From assembly GCF_003173755.1 (NCBI RefSeq), contig NZ_CP029553.1, positions 831,001 through 895,000 of the forward strand: 64,000 nucleotides of DNA, given 5' to 3'. Positions 35,425-47,200 of this stretch are shown piece after piece; the first letter of the stretch is position 1, and every line of letters begins with the position of its first letter. Origin of the DNA: Methylobacterium terrae. Lineage in GTDB: Bacteria; Pseudomonadota; Alphaproteobacteria; Rhizobiales; Beijerinckiaceae. A program made the translations under genes and the position numbers. The notes beneath the pieces are model-generated. The model searched no databases. It saw only the letters and a program-made list of their open reading frames with translations, and was not told where the DNA came from.

Positions 35425-37692
35425 CTACTTCCCCGCCGCCACCGCCGTCAGCGCCGTCATGTTGACGATGCCGCGCACCGTGGTGGTGTGGGTGAGGATG
35501 TGGACCGGGGCGGCCGCGCCGAGCAGGATCGGCCCGACGCTGATGCCCTGGCCCGCCACCACCTTGAGCGCGTTGAGGGTGATGTTGGCGGCATCCAGGT
35601 TCGGCATCACCAGGAGGTTGGCCTCGCCGGTGAGGCGCGATTCCGGGAAGACCCGCTCCATCAGCGGCCGGCTCAGCGCCGCGTCGGCCTGCATCTCGCC
35701 CTCGACCTCGAGGTCCGGCGCCCGCTCGGTGATGAGCGAGAGCGCCTTGCGCATCTTCTCGGCCGAGGGGTTGCGGGCGGTGCCGAAGCTCGAATGCGAG
35801 ACGAGGGCCACCCGCGGGGTCTGGCCGAAGCGGCGCATCTCGGCGGCGGCGAGCAGCGTCATGTCGGCCAGTTCCTCCGCCCCCGGATCGAGGTGGATGT
35901 AGGGGTCGCAGATGAACAGCGTGTGCCGCGGCAGCTGCAGCAGGCTCATGGCGGTGAGCGCCTTCACGCCGGCTGCCATCCCGATCACCTCGCGCACGTG
36001 GCGCAGGTGGCTGTGATAGGAGCCGGTGCCGCCGCAGAGGAGCCCGTCGACCTTGCCGAGCCCGAGCAGCATCGCGCCGACGAGGGTCGGGTTGCGGCGC
36101 GCCTCCGCCAGCGCCACCTCGCGCGACAGGCCGTTGCGCTTGCGCTTGGCGTAGTAGCCCTGCGCGGCCTCGGCCTGGAACACCTCGTCGTCGAGATCCT
36201 GCACGTCGACGTCGCGGCCGACCTCGATGCGAAGCCCGAGCGCCTTCATCTTGTCGGCGATGACCTCGCGGCGGCCGACCAGGACCGGACGGGCCAGGCC
36301 CTCGTCGACCACCACTTGGGCTGCACGCAGCACCCGGTCGTCCTCGCCCTCGGCATAGGCCACGCGGGCGCGGGCGGCCTCGGTCGCCGCCGCGAAGACC
36401 GGCTGCATCACCGTCCCGGAGGTGTAGACGAGGCGCTCGAGCGAGCGGCGATAGGCCTCGACGTCGAGCATCGGCTTCGTCGCGACGCCGCTCTCGGTGG
36501 CGGCGAGCGCCACGGCCGGGGCGACCTTGGTGATCAGCCGCGGGTCGAACGGGCGCGGGATCAGGTAGTCGGGCCCGAAGGCGATGTCCTGCGTGCCGTA
36601 GGCCGCCGTGACGACGTCCGACTGCTCGGCCCGGGCGAGCTCGGCGATGGCCTTCACCGCCGCGAGCTTCATCTCCTCGTTGATCATGGTCGCGCCGACA
36701 TCGAGAGCGCCGCGGAAGATGAACGGGAAGCACAGGACGTTGTTGACTTGGTTCGGGTAGTCCGACCGGCCGGTGGCGATGATCGCGTCGGGGCGCACGG
36801 CCTTGGCGGCTTCCGGCCGGATCTCCGGCTCGGGGTTGGCGAGCGCCAGGATCAGGGGCTTGTCGGCCATGCCCTTGACCATCTCGGGGGTCAGCGCGCC
36901 GGCGGCCGAGAGGCCGAGGAAGATGTCGGTGCCCGGCACCGCGTCGGCCAGCGTCCGGGCCTCGGTGACTTGCGCGTATTGCGCCTTCTGGGCGTCGAGG
37001 TTGTTGCGGCCCTGGTAGATCACGCCGCGGCTGTCGGTGACGAGCACCTTCGCCTTGTCGAGGCCGAGGCTGACCAGGAGGTTGAGGCAGGCGATGGCGG
37101 CGGCGCCCGCGCCCGAGCAGACGACGCGCACGTCCTCGATCTTCTTACCGACCACTTCGAGGCCGTTGAGGATCGCCGCGGCGGCGATGATCGCGGTGCC
37201 GTGCTGGTCGTCGTGGAAGACCGGGATCTTCATCCGCTCACGCAGGCGGGTCTCGATCTCGAAGCATTCCGGCGCCTTGATGTCCTCGAGGTTGATGCCC
37301 CCGAAGGTCGGCTCCAGGCTCGCGATGATGTCGACGAGCTTGTCCGGATCGGTCTCGTCGATCTCGATGTCGAACACGTCGATGCCGGCGAACTTGCGGA
37401 ACAGGCAGCCCTTGCCCTCCATCACCGGCTTGCCGGCGAGCGCGCCGATGTTGCCGAGGCCGAGCACCGCGGTGCCGTTCGAGATCACCGCCACGAGGTT
37501 GCCGCGGGAGGTGAGCTCCGCGGCCTGGGCCGGGTCCTTCTCGATCGCGAGGCAGGCGGCGGCGACGCCCGGCGAGTAGGCGAGCGCGAGGTCGCGCTGC
37601 GTGCTCATGTCCTTGGTCGGCAGCACCGCGATCTTCCCCGGCGTCGGGAAGCGGTGGTAGTCGAGGGCGGCCTTCTCGAGTTGCTCGTCCAT
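35425..37692 (-). CDS. maeB: NADP-dependent malic enzyme, MaeB type
   Basis: 755 residues, the long bacterial form. The malic enzyme domain (about 1-430) has [12 protein letters not shown], the metal/NADP region [11 protein letters not shown] and the [10 protein letters not shown] dinucleotide site; the C-terminal 320 residues are a phosphotransacetylase-like regulatory domain ([32 protein letters not shown] region). Decarboxylates malate to pyruvate with NADPH formation. AGGAGG precedes the ATG at 37692. It lies downstream of aceE-aceF-lpd, separated by repeat A copy 3, so pyruvate supply and use are grouped. Confidence 0.95.
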   Translation of the reverse strand: MDEQLEKAALDYHRFPTPGKIAVLPTKDMSTQRDLALAYSPGVAAACLAIEKDPAQAAELTSRGNLVAVISNGTAVLGLGNIGALAGKPVMEGKGCLFRKFAGIDVFDIEIDETDPDKLVDIIASLEPTFGGINLEDIKAPECFEIETRLRERMKIPVFHDDQHGTAIIAAAAILNGLEVVGKKIEDVRVVCSGAGAAAIACLNLLVSLGLDKAKVLVTDSRGVIYQGRNNLDAQKAQYAQVTEARTLADAVPGTDIFLGLSAAGALTPEMVKGMADKPLILALANPEPEIRPEAAKAVRPDAIIATGRSDYPNQVNNVLCFPFIFRGALDVGATMINEEMKLAAVKAIAELARAEQSDVVTAAYGTQDIAFGPDYLIPRPFDPRLITKVAPAVALAATESGVATKPMLDVEAYRRSLERLVYTSGTVMQPVFAAATEAARARVAYAEGEDDRVLRAAQVVVDEGLARPVLVGRREVIADKMKALGLRIEVGRDVDVQDLDDEVFQAEAAQGYYAKRKRNGLSREVALAEARRNPTLVGAMLLGLGKVDGLLCGGTGSYHSHLRHVREVIGMAAGVKALTAMSLLQLPRHTLFICDPYIHLDPGAEELADMTLLAAAEMRRFGQTPRVALVSHSSFGTARNPSAEKMRKALSLITERAPDLEVEGEMQADAALSRPLMERVFPESRLTGEANLLVMPNLDAANITLNALKVVAGQGISVGPILLGAAAPVHILTHTTTVRGIVNMTALTAVAAGK

Positions 37693-37887
37693 GGGGTGTC
37701 CTCCTTCGTATATGGGATGGCGGGGTGCGCAGGGCGCACGGAGCCGTGTCCCGGCCGGCGCCATTCGTGGGCGCCGATCGGGATGGCAACGCTCAAGGTT
37801 GGGGTCTGATCCCGCTGGGAGTGGCGGGAGAATGCGAACGACGTGTCTGTCGAACAGGCCGGCGTGACGCAGACGATATCGAACGAA

Positions 37888-38105
37888 GCGCGGGTTTCTC
37901 CTCTCCCTGCGGGCGGGGAGAGGACTTCATCGACCTTGTCGTCGATGAAGTGAGTGGTGAACCGCAGGTTCGCCGCGAGGGTGAGGGGGTGTTTCCGGAA
38001 GAGACCCATCCGGAGAGACCCCCTCACCTTCGGCTGCCGCCTCGCTGTTGACCCGACAAGGGGTCAACAGCCCTCTCCCCGCCCGCGGGGAGAGGGGGAT
38101 GCGCA
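37888..38105. repeat. Long palindromic element, family A copy 3
   Basis: A roughly 218-bp homologue of the elements at 14661 and 31057, with hairpin ends CTCTCCCTGC-GGGCGGGGAG and CTCTCCCCGCCCGCGGGGAGAG, and inner arms GGTGAGGGGGT and ACCCCCTCACC. It accounts for most of the 468-bp lpd-maeB gap. Between the arms the copies differ, as in the extra ATCGACnnn GTCGAT inversion here. Confidence 0.82.
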
Positions 38106-38127
38106 CCCTCGGCTTGAAAACCTGGAA

Positions 38128-38157
38128 GCGGGGCGGGGCGAAGCCGTCCCGCCCGCC
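38128..38157 (-). terminator. Hairpin after lpd
   Basis: Directly downstream of the lpd stop on the minus strand, GGCGGGAC and its near-complement GCCCCGCC form a GC-rich stem (one G-T pair) around a CGGCTTC-type loop, followed by TTCCAGGTTTT. It may end the aceE-aceF-lpd transcript before repeat A and maeB. Confidence 0.45.
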
Positions 38158-38160
38158 GCC

Positions 38161-39999
38161 TCAATGCGCCTTCTTCTTCGGCATGTAGAGGTCGGTGATG
38201 GTGCCCTCGAACGCCTCGGCCGCCATGCCGACCGTCTCCGACAGGGTCGGGTGCGGGTGGATGGTGAGCCCGATATCCTCGGCATCCGCCCCCATCTCGA
38301 TGGCGAGCGCGGCCTCCGCGATCAGGTCGCCGGCGGACGGGCCGACGATGCCGCAGCCGACGATGCGGTTCGATTCCTCGTCGAACAGCACCTTGGTCAG
38401 GCCCTCGTCGCGCCCGAGCGACAGCGAGCGGCCGCTCGCCGCCCAGGGGAACACGCCCTTGCCGACCTTGATGCCCTTGGCCTTGGCCTCGGTCTCCGAG
38501 AGGCCGACCCAGGCCACCTCCGGATCGGTGTAGGCCACCGACGGGATCACCTTGGCGTCGAAGAACGAGTTCTTGCCCGCAGCCGCTTCCGCCGCGACCT
38601 TGCCCTCGTGCACCGCCTTGTGGGCGAGCATCGGCTGGCCGACCACGTCGCCGATGGCGAAGATGTGGCCTGCGGTGGTGCGCATCTGCTTGTCGACCGG
38701 GATGAAGCCCCGCTCGTCCACCGCGACGCCGGCCGCTTCGGCGTTGATCAGCTTGCCGTTGGGACGGCGGCCGACCGAGACCAGGATCTTGTCGAAGGTG
38801 TCGGTGGCGGGAGCCGAGCCGCCCTCGAACGTCACCTTGAGACCTTCCGGCAGCGCCTCGACGGCCGTGACCTTGGCCTTGAGGTGGATCGCCTCGTACT
38901 GCTTCGAGATCCGCTTGAAGAGCGGCGTGACGATGTCCTTGTCGGCACCCGGGATGATCTGGTCCATCAGCTCGACGATCGTCACCTTGGACCCGAGCGC
39001 GTGGTAGACCGTCGCCATCTCGAGGCCGATGATGCCGCCGCCGATGACCAGCAGGCGCTTCGGCACCCCGTCGAGCTCGAGCGCCCCGGTCGAGTCGATG
39101 ACGCGCGGGTCGTCGTGCGGGATGAACGGCATCTTGATCGGCTCGGAGCCGGCCGCGATGACGGCGTTGTCGAAGCCGATGATCGTCTTCTTGCCCTCGT
39201 GCTCGACCTCGATCTGGTGCGGGCTGACGAAGCGGGCGGTGCCGGTGACCACCGTCACCTTGCGCTGCTTGGCGAGCCCCCCGAGGCCGCCGGTCAGGCG
39301 CTTGACCACGCCCTCCTTCCAGCTCCGCAACTGGTCGATGTCGATCTGGGGTGCGGCGAAGCTGATGCCGTGCGAGGCCATCGCCTGGCTCTCGTCGATC
39401 ACCTTGGCGGCGTGGAGGAGCGCCTTCGAGGGGATGCAGCCGACGTTGAGGCAGACCCCGCCGAGGCTCGGCCAGCGCTCGACCAGAATCACCTTCTTGC
39501 CGAGGTCGGCGGCGCGGAACGCCGCCGTGTAGCCACCCGGGCCGGCGCCGAGCACCAGCACCTCGGCCCGCATCTCCTCGCCGGAGACCGGGGCCGCGCC
39601 CTTGGGAGCGGGGGCGGCGGAGGCCCCCTGCCCGCCGGCGGTGGCGGGCGAGCCGTAGCCCGCCTGGCCCGCGCCCGCTGCCAGCGGCGAGCCGCCGGCC
39701 GCCGGAGCGGAGGCCGGGGCCGCCTTCTCGGCGACCTCGGGCTTCGCTTGGCCGCTTCCGGCCGCCGCGCCCTCGAGCACCAGGAGAAGATCGCCCTGCG
39801 TGACCGTGTCGCCGGGCTTGATCTTCACCTCCGCGACCGTGCCGGCCACGGAGGAGGGGACGTCCATGGTCGCCTTGTCGGATTCCAGGACGACGATGGT
39901 GTCGTCGACCGCGATCGTGTCGCCGGCCTTGACCAGCACCTCGATCACCGGGACGTTCTTGAAGTCGCCGATGTCCGGCAGACGGACTTCGTTGCTCAT
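38161..39999 (-). CDS. lpd: Dihydrolipoyl dehydrogenase with N-terminal lipoyl domain
   Basis: 612 residues, about 140 more than plain Lpd. Residues 1-80 are a lipoyl domain with the acceptor lysine in ESDKATM; an Ala/Gly/Pro linker follows; from about 145 comes the flavoprotein: GAGPGGYTAAF, redox-active pair GGVCLNVGCIPSK, NAD site GGGIIGLEMAT, and the C-terminal catalytic HPHPTLSE. E3 component of the pyruvate dehydrogenase complex. GAGGTGATC precedes the ATG. The lipoyl domain is nearly the same as that of the E2 gene 24 bp upstream. Confidence 0.95.
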   Translation of the reverse strand: MSNEVRLPDIGDFKNVPVIEVLVKAGDTIAVDDTIVVLESDKATMDVPSSVAGTVAEVKIKPGDTVTQGDLLLVLEGAAAGSGQAKPEVAEKAAPASAPAAGGSPLAAGAGQAGYGSPATAGGQGASAAPAPKGAAPVSGEEMRAEVLVLGAGPGGYTAAFRAADLGKKVILVERWPSLGGVCLNVGCIPSKALLHAAKVIDESQAMASHGISFAAPQIDIDQLRSWKEGVVKRLTGGLGGLAKQRKVTVVTGTARFVSPHQIEVEHEGKKTIIGFDNAVIAAGSEPIKMPFIPHDDPRVIDSTGALELDGVPKRLLVIGGGIIGLEMATVYHALGSKVTIVELMDQIIPGADKDIVTPLFKRISKQYEAIHLKAKVTAVEALPEGLKVTFEGGSAPATDTFDKILVSVGRRPNGKLINAEAAGVAVDERGFIPVDKQMRTTAGHIFAIGDVVGQPMLAHKAVHEGKVAAEAAAGKNSFFDAKVIPSVAYTDPEVAWVGLSETEAKAKGIKVGKGVFPWAASGRSLSLGRDEGLTKVLFDEESNRIVGCGIVGPSAGDLIAEAALAIEMGADAEDIGLTIHPHPTLSETVGMAAEAFEGTITDLYMPKKKAH

Positions 40000-40023
40000 C
40001 GGATCACCTCGCTGTGTGGTTCG

Positions 40024-41331
40024 TCAGACGACGAGGCGCCGGACGTCCTCGAGGACGTGGGCGAGGTGGCGGGTGAAGCGCGCGGCCAGCGCGCCGTCGA
40101 TCACGCGGTGGTCGTAGGAGACCGAGAGCGGCAGCATCAGGCGCGGCTTGAACTCGGTGCCGTTCCAGACCGGCGCCATCTTGGAGCGCACGACGCCCAG
40201 GATCGCGACCTCGGGGGCGTTGACGAGCGGCGTGAAGCCGGTGCCGCCGATGCCGCCGAGCGACGAGATCGTGAAGGTGGCGCCCTGCATGTCGCCGCTG
40301 CCGAGCTTGCCGTCGCGGGCCTTCTTCGACAGCGAACCCAGCTCCTGGCTGATCTCGACGATGCCCTTGCGGTCGGCATCCTTGACCACCGGGACGACGA
40401 GGCCGTCCGGCGTGTCGACGGCGACGCCGATGTTGTAGTATTTTTTCAGGATCATCGCGTCCTTCTCGGGGTTCAGCGACGCGTTGAACTCCGGGTGCTG
40501 GCGAAGCGCCGAGACCGCGGCCTTGATCAGGAACGACAGCAGGGTGACGCGGTAGCCCTTGTCCTTGCCGGCGGTGTCGAGTTCCTTGCGGTAGGCGTCG
40601 GTCTCGGTGATGTCCGACTCGTCCGAATGGGTGACGAGCGGCACGTTGAGCCAGGCGCGGTGCAGGTGCGGGCCGGAGATCTTCTTGATCCGCGGCAGCG
40701 GCTTGACCTCGGTCGGGCCGAACTTCGAGAAGTCGACCGCCGGGATCTCCGGGATGCCCATGCTGCCGGTGGCCACCGCCGTGCCGGCGGCGGGCGCGGG
40801 GGCGGCGGAGCGCACGAGCGTGCCCTTCACGTCCTCCTTGGTGATCCGGCCCTTCTCGCCGGTGCCCTTGATGCCGTTGAGATCGACGCCGAGCTCGCGG
40901 GCGAGGCGCCGCACCGCGGGGCTGGCATGGACGTTCGAGAAGTCCGGCGCCGACGAGGCCGGAGCGGCGACCGGCGGGGCGGCGGGCTTGGCCGGATCCG
41001 GCTCCTGCTGCGGCATCAGCGCGGCGGTGTCGGCGGAGGGCGCCGCACCGGCACCCGGGGTCGCGGCGGCGGCCGCCGCCGGGGCCTTCTCCTCGCCCTC
41101 GCCCTTCAGCAGCAGGACCGCGCTGCCCTCGCTCACCTTGTCGCCGACCTTGACCAGGATCTTCTCGATCACGCCGGCCGACGGGGAGGGCACCTCCATC
41201 GTCGCCTTGTCGGATTCGAGCGAGACGATCGGGTCCTCGGCCCCGATGGTGTCGCCCTCCTTCACCAGGATCTCGATGATCGGGATGTCCTTGAAATCGC
41301 CGATATCCGGGATCTTGACCTCGATCGACAC
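40024..41331 (-). CDS. aceF: Pyruvate dehydrogenase E2, dihydrolipoamide acetyltransferase
   Basis: 435 residues with a single lipoyl domain (ESDKATM near residue 45), a Pro/Ala linker, an E3/E1-binding domain (SPAVRRLARELGVDLNGIKG, seen as VRRLARELGVDL), and the acetyltransferase domain with the catalytic SYDHRVIDGA. I start at GTG 41331, seven bases after GGGAGAG; the longer TTG-initiated frame is less likely. A 347-bp gap with repeat B copy 2 separates it from aceE. Confidence 0.94.
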   Translation of the reverse strand: MSIEVKIPDIGDFKDIPIIEILVKEGDTIGAEDPIVSLESDKATMEVPSPSAGVIEKILVKVGDKVSEGSAVLLLKGEGEEKAPAAAAAATPGAGAAPSADTAALMPQQEPDPAKPAAPPVAAPASSAPDFSNVHASPAVRRLARELGVDLNGIKGTGEKGRITKEDVKGTLVRSAAPAPAAGTAVATGSMGIPEIPAVDFSKFGPTEVKPLPRIKKISGPHLHRAWLNVPLVTHSDESDITETDAYRKELDTAGKDKGYRVTLLSFLIKAAVSALRQHPEFNASLNPEKDAMILKKYYNIGVAVDTPDGLVVPVVKDADRKGIVEISQELGSLSKKARDGKLGSGDMQGATFTISSLGGIGGTGFTPLVNAPEVAILGVVRSKMAPVWNGTEFKPRLMLPLSVSYDHRVIDGALAARFTRHLAHVLEDVRRLVV

Positions 41332-41451
41332 TGCGCACTCTCCCAATTGATTTGCTTAAGCTGCTTTACGCAGGTGGAATTCTCGGCGCGCGAGGCCGGC
41401 TGCTCCCTGGCATCCGCAGGGTCGTCCGGGCAAAGTCCCTTCGAGGATCAA

Positions 41452-41617
41452 GCGCGGGACCCCCTCTCCCGTGTGGGAGAGGGGTAGGGGTGAGGGTGCT
41501 ACGGTTCCGCAGAATACCGAACCGTTCTGCTACCAGCACCACGCTCAGTGTCTCACACTGAAGCGTGTCACCCTCACCCCCGGCCCCTCTCCCAAACGGG
41601 AGAGGGGGGACCCGCGC
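41452..41617. repeat. Palindromic element, family B copy 2
   Basis: Outer arms GCGCGGGACCCCCTCTCCC and its near-complement at the right end enclose two hairpins identical in form to copy 1: CCCCTCTCCC-GTGT-GGGAGAGGGG (41461-41484) and CCCCTCTCCC-AAAC-GGGAGAGGGG (41584-41607), with GGGGTGAGGGTGCTACGGTT inside. It lies in the aceE-aceF gap and is therefore transcribed within the pyruvate dehydrogenase operon. Confidence 0.82.
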
Positions 41618-41678
41618 CTTGTCCTTTCCCCGGACACCCTGGGGCATCCGGGAGACGAGACCTCGCGTGCCTTGAGAC

Positions 41679-44336
<2,658 letters not shown>

Positions 44337-44450
44337 GTTGTCCTCCCTAGGGTCATACTCGATTGGTGGGCCGAGCTGCCGCAGGCGTCAGCATCGTTCG
44401 TGCCACCGCTATGCTTCCGCAGCTCGTCAAGGATTGCAAGGGTTTAGCGC

Positions 44451-44474
44451 CCGGAACGGGGACGGGCGTTCCGG
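44451..44474 (-). terminator. Hairpin downstream of the DUF6489 gene
   Basis: CCGGAACG (44451-44458) and CGTTCCGG (44467-44474) form a perfect 8-bp stem with an 8-base loop, 65 bp after the DUF6489 stop and about 115 bp before aceE. No T-run; weak terminator or attenuator. Confidence 0.35.
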
Positions 44475-44538
44475 TCGTCCGCATCGCAGGCATCGATGCA
44501 GTGCGGGAACCCGGAACGGCTGCCGCGGGCCGCCGACA

Positions 44539-44808
44539 TCACGAGTCGGATTTCGTCGACGGCGTCGTCGAACCGCCGAACCCCTGCTGGAACATCTTGA
44601 GGAAGAGGTTCTGCATCTGGTCGGCGTTCTGGGGAAATACCGTGAACCAGCTGCGCATGATCGCGTCGGGCGAGAACCGGTCCATCTCGGCCAGCATGCG
44701 CCGCTCGACCTCGGCCATCACTGCCGCCTGCATCGGCTCGACGTTGGGAAGCCCGACGAACTGGCGGGCCTCGACCGGGGTGCAATCGACCTCGACGCGG
44801 AACTTCAT
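44539..44808 (-). CDS. DUF6489 family protein
   Basis: 89 residues. The start MKFRVEVDCTPVEARQFVGLP, with the LPNVEPMQ and MLAEMDRFSPDAIMRSWF segments, matches what I recall of DUF6489, a small alphaproteobacterial family of unknown role. GGAGGAAG precedes the ATG at 44808. C-terminus is Ser/Thr/Gly-rich. It precedes aceE with a 202-bp gap and is probably a separate unit. Confidence 0.75.
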   Translation of the reverse strand: MKFRVEVDCTPVEARQFVGLPNVEPMQAAVMAEVERRMLAEMDRFSPDAIMRSWFTVFPQNADQMQNLFLKMFQQGFGGSTTPSTKSDS

Positions 44809-45015
44809 CGTACGCTTCCTCCCGGGTCCCGGTCCGAGCTTAGAGCACCTTTCGGCCGTCGTGGGAACCGGTTCGGATGCAAAAAACTGCGGTGATATCA
44901 AAGACCTAGTCTAACACACGAGGGTGCGGCGGTGCACAATGCACCCGCCTGCCGTCTACGACGAAGGTCGTATGCGCCCCCTCGGCGATTCCGGCGGCAT
45001 TGTAAAGCCGCATTG

Positions 45016-46029
45016 TTACGGGCTCGCGATTCTGTAACCCGGCCGCGCGTCGTCGGCCGCAGGCGCCTCGCTCGCCCCGAAGGCCTCGCTTGCCCCAAAT
45101 TCCTCCCTTGCCCCAAATTCTTCCCTTGCCCATGGCGCCGCCGCGAGCCGCCGCTCCAGGAACGCCACCAGGGCGGTGACCCGGGCCGGCCGGGCGGCGC
45201 CCGGCGGCATCAGCAGGTTGAGCCCGACCGGCGGCGGCGACCAGCGCGGCATGACCCGCTCGAGCCGCCCGGCGCGCAGGTCGTCCCAGGTCAGGAAGTC
45301 CGGCTGCACCGCGAGGCCGAGGCCCGCCAGGAGCGCCGGCGTCAGCGCGTCGGCGTTGTTCGCCCGGAGGCGCCCGGTCGGCGTCACGGTGACCTCCGCG
45401 CCGGTCGCGTCGTGGAAGTGCCAGCGCTCCGGGTTCGGCAGGTAGGCGTAGCCGAGGCAGGCATGGTCCTGGAGGTCGCGCGGATGCTCCGGCCGCCCGG
45501 CCCGGGCGAGGTAGGCGGGAGCGGCCACCAGCGAGCGGCCGACCGCGCAGAGGCGGCGCAGGCGCAGGCTCGAATCGGCCAGGGCCGCGATGCGCAGGCC
45601 GAGGTCGAAGCCGCCGCCGACGAGGTCGATGAGCGCGTCGCTCAGGTGCAGGTCGACCGCGACCTCGGGGTGCGCGGCGAGGAAGTCGGGCAGGAGCGGC
45701 GCCACGTGGGCGAGGCCGAACGACATCGGGGCGGCGAGGCGGACGAGGCCCCGCGGCGAGGCCGATTGCGCCAGGGCCTCGGCCTCCGCCGCCTCGCCCG
45801 CCGCCAGGATGCGGGCGGCGCCGTCGAGGGCGAGGCGCCCGGCCTCGGTGAGCGCGAGGCGGCGCGAGGTGCGGTGCAGCAGGCCTGCGCCGAGGCGCCG
45901 CTCGAGCCGGCTCACCGCCTTCGAGACCGTGGCCTTCGACAGGCCGAGCTCGGCCGCGGCGCGGGAGAACGAGGCGGTCTGCGCCACCCGGGCGAAGATC
46001 GCCCAGGCTTCGAAATCGGGCAGCGGCAT
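45016..46029 (-). CDS. LysR family transcriptional regulator
   Basis: 337 residues. Winged helix with [20 protein letters not shown], then a substrate-binding domain of the AaeR/DmlR type ([14 protein letters not shown] [33 protein letters not shown]). The C-terminus carries an unusual six-residue tandem repeat ([18 protein letters not shown]) encoded by three 18-bp units at 45071-45124. It is divergent from a dioxygenase gene, the likely target, with a GAAAC/GTTTC dyad between. Confidence 0.88.
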   Translation of the reverse strand: MPLPDFEAWAIFARVAQTASFSRAAAELGLSKATVSKAVSRLERRLGAGLLHRTSRRLALTEAGRLALDGAARILAAGEAAEAEALAQSASPRGLVRLAAPMSFGLAHVAPLLPDFLAAHPEVAVDLHLSDALIDLVGGGFDLGLRIAALADSSLRLRRLCAVGRSLVAAPAYLARAGRPEHPRDLQDHACLGYAYLPNPERWHFHDATGAEVTVTPTGRLRANNADALTPALLAGLGLAVQPDFLTWDDLRAGRLERVMPRWSPPPVGLNLLMPPGAARPARVTALVAFLERRLAAAPWAREEFGAREEFGASEAFGASEAPAADDARPGYRIASP

Positions 46030-46040
46030 GGTCGCGTCCG

Positions 46041-46064
46041 GAAACGATGGGTTTCGATTGTTTC
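46041..46064. promoter_or_regulatory. Candidate LysR-type operator
   Basis: GAAACGAT (46041-46048) and ATTGTTTC (46057-46064) are inverted with one mismatch; a nested perfect dyad GAAAC-N5-GTTTC (46041-46055) overlaps it. The region lies 12 bp upstream of the LysR start and is the only AT-rich stretch in the 129-bp divergent promoter. Confidence 0.5.
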
Positions 46065-46158
46065 TATTTCTGGCCGCGAGGGCAATCCCTAGATTGCCGT
46101 CATCGCAAAGCGAACCCGACGGCTTCCCCGCCGGTCCGCCAGACGGGAGTCCCTCGCC

Positions 46159-47100
46159 ATGACGACCACCAGCACCACCTCCGCCGGCCTGCACCACGTC
46201 ACCGCCATCTCGGGCCCGGCGCGCCGCAACCTCGACTTTTATACCCGCGTCCTCGGGCTGCGGCTGGTGAAGAAGACCGTCAACTTCGACGATCCCGGCA
46301 CCTACCACCTCTATTACGGCGACGCGGACGGCGCCCCCGGCACCATCCTGACCTTCTTCCCCTGGGAGCACGTCGCCCCCGGCCGGGTCGGGGTCGGGCA
46401 GACGGAGGAGACGGCGTTCCGGGTCCCCGAAGGCTCGATCGGCTACTGGACGCATCGCCTCGTCGCGGCGGGCATCGCCTTCGAGGCGCCCGCCAAGGTC
46501 TTCGGCGAGACGGTGCTGCCGTTCCGCGATCCCGACGGAATGCGCCTCGCCCTCGTCGGCGTCGCGGGGGCGGACGGCGAGCCGGCCTGGGCCGGGTCGG
46601 AGGTGCCGGCCGAGCACGCGGTCCGGGGCTTCCACGGCGTGACGCTGATGCTGCGCCAGGCCGCCCCCACGGCCCGGGTGCTGACGGAGGTGTTCGGGTT
46701 CGAGGAGGCCGGGCGGGAGGGCGCGCTCACCCGCTACCGGGGTACGGCCGGGCTCGGGGCTTCCGTCACGCTCCGGGAGGTCGGCGACTTCCTGCCCGGC
46801 CGCTCCGGGGGCGGCTCGGTCCACCACATCGCCTTCCGGGCCGACGACGACGCAGGCCAGGCGGCGATGGCCGAGAGGGCCGGGGCGCTCGGGCTCCAGG
46901 TGACCGAGCAGCGCGACCGCAACTACTTCCGCTCGGTCTACTTCCGGGAGCCGGGCGGCGTGCTGTTCGAGATCGCGACCGACGATCCGGGCTTCGCCGC
47001 CGACGAGCCGGCGGAGGCCCTGGGCGCCGACCTGAAGCTGCCGGCCTTCCTCGAGCCGCACCGGGCCGAGATCGAGCGGGTGCTGCCGGCGCTGGCGTGA
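46159..47100 (+). CDS. Ring-cleaving dioxygenase-like glyoxalase-fold protein
   Basis: 313 residues, two tandem vicinal-oxygen-chelate modules. [36 protein letters not shown] is the usual start (here [23 protein letters not shown]); metal ligands are likely the His of LHHVT, the His in VHHIAFR and the Glu in VLFEIATD. It belongs to the MhqO/LinE-like group annotated as hydroquinone-type ring-cleaving dioxygenases, often involved in quinone detoxification. Divergent LysR gene likely controls it. Confidence 0.88.
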   Translation: MTTTSTTSAGLHHVTAISGPARRNLDFYTRVLGLRLVKKTVNFDDPGTYHLYYGDADGAPGTILTFFPWEHVAPGRVGVGQTEETAFRVPEGSIGYWTHRLVAAGIAFEAPAKVFGETVLPFRDPDGMRLALVGVAGADGEPAWAGSEVPAEHAVRGFHGVTLMLRQAAPTARVLTEVFGFEEAGREGALTRYRGTAGLGASVTLREVGDFLPGRSGGGSVHHIAFRADDDAGQAAMAERAGALGLQVTEQRDRNYFRSVYFREPGGVLFEIATDDPGFAADEPAEALGADLKLPAFLEPHRAEIERVLPALA

Positions 47101-47105
47101 GGCGA

Positions 47106-47135
47106 GGCGGCCCGGGCCATCGGGCCCGGGCCGCC
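47106..47135 (+). terminator. GC-rich hairpin after the dioxygenase gene
   Basis: GGCGGCCCGGGCC (47106-47118), loop ATCG, GGCCCGGGCCGCC (47123-47135): a perfect 13-bp stem starting 5 bp after the stop codon. It has no T-run but is strong enough to block polymerase or protect the 3' end. Confidence 0.6.
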
Positions 47136-47200
47136 CGATAACCACCGGTTAACCAAACATGGTTACCCAAACCTTCCTGGATTTCTGGGAAGCTCGGGTC

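Noticed and set aside
37954..41487. A 1177-residue plus-strand open frame
   Set aside because: Covers lpd and aceF on the opposite strand; composition (Asp, Arg, His, Gly, Val) is the usual complement-frame shadow in high-GC DNA.
44906..45013. Possible 36-residue minus-strand gene after the LysR stop
   Set aside because: Short, no clear ribosome site, no hydrophobic or conserved segment; left out.
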